This document shows positions 49,001-58,000 of a DNA stretch of 64,000 nucleotides, in pieces. Within the stretch, counting starts at the first letter, position 1. Each line of letters starts with the position of its first letter. Both the position numbers and the translations under genes were made by a program. The DNA lies in assembly GCA_032716605.1 (NCBI GenBank), contig CM064560.1, forward strand, positions 18,149,441 through 18,213,440. Direction: 5' to 3'. A model generated the notes under the pieces. The model saw only the letters and a list, made by a program, of their open reading frames with translations, searched no databases and was not told where the DNA came from. The stretch comes from Paralithodes platypus. Taxonomy: Eukaryota > Arthropoda > Malacostraca > Decapoda > Lithodidae.

Positions 49001-52000
49001 CCCGCATAACCCCAGTGCCTAGGGCCCCATAACATGTAAATCCGCCCCTGACAAGCACCCCTCTAAGGTGGGCACTATAAGACCAGCTCACTGAGACTCA
49101 TTGCCAGACTGTTTCGCCTCTAAGGGGGACACTATGTGAATACAATCTCCGCAGACTCCCAGTTCTCTCGATGAGTTATCAATCAAGAGTGTTAAAATAG
49201 TACATTGCAACTCCCGACCCAAGGACTTCCCCCTTCCCCCCGGAGACTGAATCCAGAACGTGGAGTTCTTTGGGATCATGATTCCTCAGCAACACCAATA
49301 ATCCTTCAACCTAAAACTACAAGCACAACATCAACATCAAATAATAAGCAGTGACATCATAGGTCTATTAGGACTCAGCACGTCATAACTTATGGCTGCT
49401 TTGAGTATCCAGTCCCAGAATCATTATCAACATCTTCATTATTATAATAACAATATATCATCAGAATCACTAACATTACAGTCAATTCATCCTCATGATT
49501 TATAATTACTTTAACTATCCTAACCATCAATCTATGACCTCCTTAGTCAATGTCACTACACCTAATGTTTTATATCAACTTTAAAACATTATTCATTACT
49601 AATAATTATTAATAAAAAATATATTTTCTCTCTACTTTACCTGCTTCAATATTATTGGTCTCCTCTTACCCTTATCCTCTCTCCCTCTTTCCCTCCCCTT
49701 ACTTACCAATTAACTTTGGTTTTGAAGATGAGTTCCAGTCCCCATGACCAAGGCAGCCACAGGCCCCGTCCCCGCAGGTCATAACGATACCATTGTCCGA
49801 GGCGAAGACCGAGAATCCCTGACCAGCACTGACCCGAGTGATGGCCTTCCCCTTGAGACCCTCCACCACCACTGGCCTACCTCGCCATCCCTCCAATACT
49901 CCGCCACCCAGCTGACCTCTCCGACCTTCACCCCAGGTGTATACCATGCACTCTGAAAAGGAAGAGAACGCAAATTATCATATATAAAACAGAGTGGGTA
50001 GTGATTGAGAGAGTGAGAGCGAGAACGGAGAAATGGATAGGTGACGAGCAGGGCGGTTTTAGGAAGGGAAGAAGATGTGTAGATCAGATTTTTACCCTGA
50101 ATTGTGTTGTGGGGAAATATCTGGAGAAACAACAAAAGGTGTATTTTGCCTTTATGGATTTGATCTATGACAGAGTGGATAGAGAAGGTATGTGGAAAGT
50201 ACTTAGAATATACGGAGTAGATGGAAAGTTGCTGAAAGCAGTGAAGAGCATGTATGAGGGTGCAAAGGCATCAGTACGTGTGGGGAATGAGCAGAGCGAG
50301 TTCTTTGACCTGAATGTTGGGTTGAAACAGGGGTGTGTGATGTCCCCGTGGATGTTTACTGTATAATTATATGTATGGAGTCATGAAAGAAATACAAGTA
50401 AGAGCAGTGGATGTTGGTGTATCGCTGATAAGGGAGGGAAATGAGTGGAAGCTGCCTGTAGGCTACTGCTGTTTGCTGATGATACAGTTCTGATGAGCGA
50501 TAATGAATGGGAGTTGCAGGGTCTGGTAAATGCGTTGGGAACACTGTGCGAAAAACGGAATCTGAGGGTAAATGCGGGGAAGAGCAAGGTTATGGTCTTC
50601 GAAAGGGGTGAAGCCACAGAGTGTGAGGTGAAGTTGAACGGTCAGGCTATGGAGATTTTCAGCTCATTTAATTATCTGGGCAGTGTGTTGAGTAAAGATG
50701 GGACTATGGATGAAGAAGTGCGGGAGAGGGTGCAACAGGGGAAGAGGGTTGTAGGAGTGTTGAAAGCAGTAACAAGAAATAGGGTGGTCAGTATGGAAGT
50801 GAAGAAGTCCTTGAATGACAGTGTGGTAATCCCGACACTAACTTACGGAAGCGAAGCATGGACGTTCGTGAAGAGACTCAGCCAAGAGTGAGAGCGGTGG
50901 AAATGAGTCACTTGAGAAGTGCGTGCGGAGTTACATGGAGGGATAGACAGACGAATAAGGAAGTAAGGAGGTGTGGTGTGGAGGTAGATATGCTGGAAAG
51001 TGTGAAAAGGAACAACTTGAGATGGTTCGGCCATATGGAACGTATGGAAAGCGAGAGAATGACTAAGAGGGTGTACGAGAGCGAAGTGGAAGGACAGAGA
51101 GGGAGAGGTGCACCGAAGGAGAGGTGGAAGGATGGAGTGAGGAAGTATATGGATGAAGGCGGTGCTGGTTGGGAGGAGGGGCATCGACTGACTGGGGACA
51201 GAGGTGCATGGGGACGGTTCGTTCGTGGCCACCCCTTCGGGGATCACGGCGTCAGGCAATAGATAGATAGAAACAGAGGAATGAATTTTCGGATTGTAAT
51301 GAAAAGTCATTATAAGGCCCTCAATCACCCCTGGCTAACCTAGCCACCTCGCCAACACCCCGCCCTGACTAACCTTTACGACCCTCACCCCACGTACAGT
51401 ATTTTATGTGCACTTTGAAAATGAAGATAATATAAATTGACATATAAAGAATATACGGATGAATTTTGGATTTCATTGAAAATTCACTGAAGCCCTCCAC
51501 CATGATGTAAGCAGTACAAGGTGTGTGATATAATGTAGTGTGTGGTATAATGTAATGTGTGGTAATACCTGATGTTAGCAATACAAGGTGTGTGGTATAA
51601 TGTAATGTGTGGTAATACCTGATGTTAGCAATACAAGGTGTGTGGTATAATGAAGTGTGTGGTAATACCTGATGTTAGCAATACAAGGTGTGTGGTATAA
51701 TGTAGTGTGTGGTAATACCTGATGTTAGCAGTACAAGGTGTGTGGTATAATGTAATGTGTGGTATTACCTGATGTTAGCAGTACAAGGTGTGTGGTATAA
51801 TGTAATGTGTGGTAATACCTGATGTTAGCAGTACAAGGTGTGTGGTATAATGTAATGTGTGGTAATACCTGATGTTAGCAGTGCAAGGTGTGTGGTATAA
51901 TGTAGTGTGTGGTAATACCTGATGTTAGCAGTACAAGGTGTGTGGTATAATGTAATGTGTGGTAATACCTGATGTTGCCCTCTGACCCCTGACCTGTGCG

Positions 52001-55000
52001 GACGTCCCCAGTGACCGCTAGTGAACCGGTTTACACTTAGTGAGGTCCTAGTGAACTTTCTTAGTGATGGCTGTTGTTGATGAGTCTGCTGTCTCCTCCC
52101 ATACTCTCCAGCTTTGTCTTGCTTTGCAAGAAAGACTGGAGAGTGTGGAGCAGGAGATTCAGTGTCTCAAAGATGAAAATTTGGCCTTGAGACTAGCTAT
52201 GGCGGAAAAGAAGTGTGAGGCTACCGGAAGTGTTCCCAGGGATCGTGAAGCCCCTTGGAAAGTGGTGTCAACCAGTGCAACGGCCTGCAAGCTGAAAAGG
52301 CAGCCACTCAAGACCCACAACAACTTCAGCACCTTGGCTGATGAGAGTGATGGCGAGGAAGTGGCGATCATCGAGGCAGTGAGAGGGGAAAGTCTGCTGC
52401 TGTTGCTGCTACAACTCCTGCTACAGGCCGGCAACAGAAAACAGCTAAGTCTATTTTAATTGTAGGGGATTCAATGATTAAATACCTTGGTAGGGCTACT
52501 AACACACATGTTGGTAAAGTTGTCTGTCTGCCTGGTGCCGGAGTCGAGAAGGTGGCAGAAAAGCTAGATGGTGTCATGGAAGCGAGTGGAGAGGACCCCA
52601 TCATCTTCCTCAACGCAGGGAGCAACGACATTTGGAAATGCAGGACTGAGGAGTTGCTCACCACGTACCAGGAAATGTTGGAGAGGATCAAGGAGAAGGG
52701 TGGAGTTCCTGTGGTACACAGTATCCTACCAAGAAGAGGGGTAAGGAAGGAATGGTCCTCCAGGGCTATTGGTGTAAATAGCCGGCTGGAGAAGTATTGC
52801 AAGGCAAATACTATTCCATTCCTGGATAACTGGACCCTCTTCTACGGTAAGGATGAACTGTATGCCCAGGATGGAGTACATCTCTCTCGACTAGGAGTTT
52901 CGACCTTAGCCAGCTCACTCGACAAGTTTGTTGCGGGGTTTTGTTAATAAACCATAGGTGTGTAAGTAAAATAGAATCCCAGCCACATCAAATTGATAGT
53001 AATAACGAACATTCTGATAGCGTAGATTTTCCGTCTAGGTCCAGTAGTTCAACAGGTAAAAATAAATTAGTTAAAAACAATAGAAAAATAGTTGCAAATA
53101 CAAGTAATAGTTTGAGTGTTTTATTATACAAATTGCAGGAGTTTATGTAACAAAATGAACAAACTTAGAGCACTGGTTAGCAAAGAAAATATAGACATAA
53201 TAGCGCTAACTGAAACATGGATTAATACAGAAACCAGGCATTTTTTAGCAGAGTTTGATATACCGGGATATAGTTTGTTTAAATATGACCGAACAAGTAA
53301 GAGGGGTGGCGGTATAGCAGTGTTTGTCAGGAGTTCATTAAAAAGCTGTACTAAATCAGGTATTAGAGTAAATAATGAAAATGAAAGTGTTTGGGTAGAA
53401 GTTAACGAAGGTAGTGAGACTTTAGTTATTGGAGTTATGTATAGACCGCCAAATATGAGTAGAAATGACGGAACATCATTATGGGAGGAAATTAAAATAG
53501 CATCAAGGCTTAGCAACGTGTGCATTATGGGGGATTTTAATTTCCCTAATATAGATTGGCAGCAACAAATACAGTAGGGTAGTGATTGAGAGAGTGAGAG
53601 TGAGAACGGAGAAATGGATAGGCGATGAGCAGGGAGGTTTTAGGAAGGGAAGAGGATGTGTAGATCAGATTTTTACCCTGAATTGTGTTGTGGAGAAGTA
53701 TCTGGAGAAGAAACAAAAGGTGTATGTTGCCTTTATGGACTTGGAGAAGGCCTATGACAGAGTGGATAGAGAAGGTTTGTGGAAAGTACTTAGAATATAC
53801 GGAGTAGAGGGCAAGTTGCTGAAAGCAGTGAAGAGCATGTATGAGGGTGCAAAGGCGGCAGTACGTGTGGAGAGTGAGCAGAGCGAGTTCTTTGACCTGA
53901 ATGTTGGTTTGAAACAGGGGTGTGTGATGTCCCCGTGGTTGTTTACTGTATATATGGATGGAGTCATGAAAGAAATACTATCAAGAGCAGTGAATGCTGA
54001 AAAGGGAGGGAATTGAGTGGAAGCTACCTATACTGCTGTTTGCGGATGATACAGTTCTGATGAGTGATAATGAATGGGAGTTGCAGGGTCTGGTAAATGA
54101 GTTTGGAACAGTGTGCGAAAAACGGAATTTGAAGGTAAATACGGGGAAGAGCAAGGTTATGGTCTTCGAAAGGGGTGAAGTCACAGAGTGTGAGGTGAAG
54201 CTGAACGGTCAGGCTATGGAGATCGTCAACTCTTTTAAGTATCTGGGCAGTGTGTTGAGTAAAGATGGGACTATGGATGAAGAGGTGCGGGAGAGGGTAC
54301 AACAGGGGAAGAGGGTTGTAGGAACGCTAAAAGCAGTAACAAGAAATAGGGTGGTCAGTATGGAAGTGAAGAAGTCCTTGCATGACAGTGTGGTAATCCC
54401 GACACTGACTTACGGAAGCGAAGCATGGACGTTGGTTGAGAGACTCAGACCAAGAGTGAGAGCAGTGGAAATGAATTACTTAAGGAGTGCGTGCGGAGTT
54501 ACATGGAGGGATAGACAGACTAATGAGGAAGTAAGAAGGAGGTTGTGTGGAGGTAGATGTGCTGGAAAGTGTGAAAAGGAACAACTTGAGATGGTTCGGC
54601 CATATGGAACGTATGGAAAGCGAGAGAATGACTAAGAGGGTGTACGAGAGCGAGGTGGAGGGACAGAGGGGGAGAGGTAGACCGAATATGAGGTGGAAGG
54701 ATGGAGTGAGGAACTACATGAACGAAGGCGGTGCTGGTTGGGGGGAGGGGCGTCGACTGACTGGGGACAGAGGTGCATGGGGGCGGTTCGTTCGTGGCCA
54801 CCCCTTCGGGGATCACGGCGTCAGGCAATAGATAGATAGATAGCAACAAATAGGCGACTCTGATTCAAAGGAGTTTATTGAGGTAGTACAAGATAGTTTT
54901 TTATCTCAATTCATAGATACGCCAACTAGAGGTGATAATATTCTCGATTTAGTTTTCAGTAACAATGAACATATGATAAATAGTGTAGAAATCGGGGACC

Positions 55001-58000
55001 ACCTAGGAAATAGTGATCACAATTCTGTGTATTTTAATATACAATGGAAAGGTAATATCAGAGAGAATACAACATTAATACCTGACTTCAGAAAAGCCAA
55101 TTATGGTGGGTTAAGAGAAGCCCTGTTAGCTGACCCTATGGTCAAAAAATTAAGTCGATCCAGGTGTCCAAATGAGTGTATCCTTTCTCAGGCACCTGTC
55201 ATCTTAACCCTCTCCGACATATGACGCAATTTTGAGCCTATTAGGGATACTTTAAAGCCTTTATTACCATCAGGGTTTTTTACAAACCTTTATTTTAGTT
55301 ACTTCAACCTCTGCAGTTGTCTTTGAGTTAGATGTGGGCAGAAAACTAATTTTGGAGAGGTAATTATAAGAGTGAGAGAACTCTATTTCTTATTGCTAAT
55401 CTGGCAACCTCTGCGTCATATATGTCTGAAGGGGTTAAGTCAGGAGGAGACGTCAAACTTGGTACATACATACGATAATTTTATCAAGTCAGTATTCAAT
55501 GCGCAAAATAAATATATCCCCAAAAGAAAATTTAGATCAACACAGAACCAACCCAAATGGATGAATAATAGACTATTAGATCTTCTAGGAAAAAAAAGAG
55601 GAATACTGTATATAGAAAAATTAAAAAAGGCGAAATTCACCTACTTGCTTACTATCAGAATCTATCACGACAGGTAAAAAAGGATATTAGTAAAGAAAAA
55701 AGAAATTATGAAATTAAGGTTGCCAATGATTCAAAAAATAATCCTAAAGCTTTTTACCAACTATATAAATCCAAGGTTAGAGATGTGAGAGTGAGGGTCT
55801 GAGTCTGGAGGGTGAGACGGTGAAGCACTTGAGCGAAGCAACCGGCCGCTTCAGAGATGGAGCTGCTTCGAGCCATGATGGATGCTTCGCATGTCTCACT
55901 CCCCAGACTGGAACAAGACCTCACGGGCTTCACCGTGTTGGGCGGTGGAATGTACAGGCTCTCAGCCTATGCCCGAGAGGGAGTAGTTGGAATATAGAAA
56001 AAAAAAAAAAAAAAAAAAATTGGTCCCCTTAAAACTTCGATAGGAAAATTGACAGAAAGTGATTTAGAAATGTGCAGTACATTAAATAGTCAATTTCTTT
56101 CCGTTTTCACTAATGAAAATTTGGCACAGTTTCCAGAAGTCCGTAAGGTATACAGCGATAGTATAGAAAATAGGTTAAGTACGGTTACTATAAGTAGAAA
56201 TGATGTGGTTAAGGAAATTGACAGACTGAAACCTCATAAATCGCCTGGTCCTGATGAGGTATATGCTAGAGTATTAAAAGAATGCAGAGATGAGTTAAGT
56301 TATCCATTAACATTTCTATTTAACAAGTCATTAGAAACAGGTATAGTTCCAGAAGCTTGGAAGCTTGCAAATGTAGTTCCGATCTTCAAAAAAGGTGATA
56401 AATCAATAGCATCCAATTACCGTCCCATTAGTCTCACTTCAATCATAGGAAAACTACTAGAGTCAATTATTGCTAGGAAAATGAGAAACCACTTAGAAAC
56501 ATTTAACTTCATCAATTCTTCTCAGCATGGATTCACTCAGGGACGGTCTTGCCTTACTAATTTGCTTAGTTTTTTCTCAGAGGTATATGAAGCAGTAGAT
56601 AATGACAAGTCATATGATATTATATATTTAGATTTCAGTAAAGCTTTCGACAGAGTCCCTCATGAGAGATTGATGAGAAAGGTTGAGGCACATGGAATAG
56701 GTGGGGCGTTGTTAGGATGGATTAGGTCATGGCTAATTGGTAGGAAGCAGAGAGTCAGCATAAATGGTACCAAGTCAGAATGGGGAGCAGTCAAAAGTGG
56801 TGTCCCCCAGGGATCGGTATTAGGTCCCCTGTTGTTTCTTATATACATAAATTACCTAGATTTAGGTATAACTAGTAGGATAAGTAAATTCGCAGACGAT
56901 ACTAAAATAGGGAGATCAATTGATTCAGATAGCGATATAGAGTGCCTCCAAAGGGATCTAGATACCTTACATGAATGGTCAGTAAATTGGCAGATGAAGT
57001 TTAACATTGACAAATGCAAGGTATTAAAGATAGGGAAGATGCAAACAAATGTTAAATATAAACTAGCTAATTTAGAATTAGAAAATTCAGACTACGAGAA
57101 AGATCTAGGTGTGTTTGTTAGCAATGATTTGAAGCCTAGAAAACAGTGTATAAGCGTTCGTAATAAGGCAAACAGGATTCTCGGGTTCATCTCTAGGAGT
57201 GTGAGTAACAGAACTGCTGATGTTATCTTAAAACTTTACTTGTCATTAGTGAGACCCCATATGGATTATGCTGTCCAATTTTGGTGTCCTTATTACAGAA
57301 TGGACATAGATTCATTGGAGAGAGTACAGCGTAGAATGACAAAAATGATCCATAATATTAGAAATCTTTCGTATGAAGAAAGGTTGAAGAAATTAGGTTT
57401 ACATTCGTTAGAGAGACGCAGAGTTAGAGGGGATATGATAGAGGTGTTCAAGTGGGTTAGTGGGATTAACAAAGGGGACATGGCAAATGTACTAAAGCTC
57501 AGTGATAGCGAAAGAACTCGTACCAATGGTTTCAAATTAGATAAATTTCGTTTCAGAAAAGATATAGGCAAGTATTGGTTTGGTAACAGAGTTGTAGACG
57601 GGTGGAATGGACTACCAAGTGCTATAGTGGGATCTAAAACTGTAGGGAGCTTTAAGATAAAATTGGATAAGCATATGGACGAGAAGGGTTGGGTGTGAAG
57701 GGGGATCAGCCGGGTTGGGCCAATCAGCGCTCTGCAGACCTCCATAATCCTGCGTTAATCTCTAACCGTTTTGGTAAGATGATCCTCAGGGTATTAGAGT
57801 GTGAAGCCTATAATTGGGCTTTGTAATGAATTGGGGTTGTGTGGGACAGGGATCTGCCTTGCTTAGGCCAATCGGCTTTCTGCAGACTCCCATTTTCTTA
57901 TGTTCTTATGTTCTTATGTTAGCAGTACAAGGTGTGTGGTATAATGTAATGTGTGGTAATACCTGATGTTAGCAGTACAAGGTGTGTGGTATAATGTAAT

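Larger units (their letters stand above)
45826..49050. mobile_element. hAT-type element, non-autonomous, 3.2 kb, with nested insertions
   Basis: Eight-bp target duplication ACAAGCAC at 45818-45825 and 49051-49058. Ends CAGTGGCGGATTTA and TAAATCCGCCCCTG are inverted (one mismatch), a common hAT end. Sub-terminal GGGCCCC motifs lie near both ends (45880, 49024). No hAT transposase frame exists. Inside are a fold-back at 46132-46354 and a LINE at 47434-48150. Confidence 0.85.
51977..57916 (+). mobile_element. CR1-like LINE with SGNH ORF1, APE endonuclease and RT; nested insertions
   Basis: Order: coiled coil and SGNH esterase ORF1 (52064-52947), APE endonuclease (53116-53571 and 54842-55180), RT (56049-57698) and a 3' end with CTTATGTT repeats. 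ORF1 esterase plus APE endonuclease and short 3' tandem tail are CR1-group traits. Inside lie a GATA-LINE (53577-54841), a TTAA MITE (55208-55434) and a poly-A insert (about 55790-56020). It sits in the 50-bp minisatellite. Confidence 0.9.
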
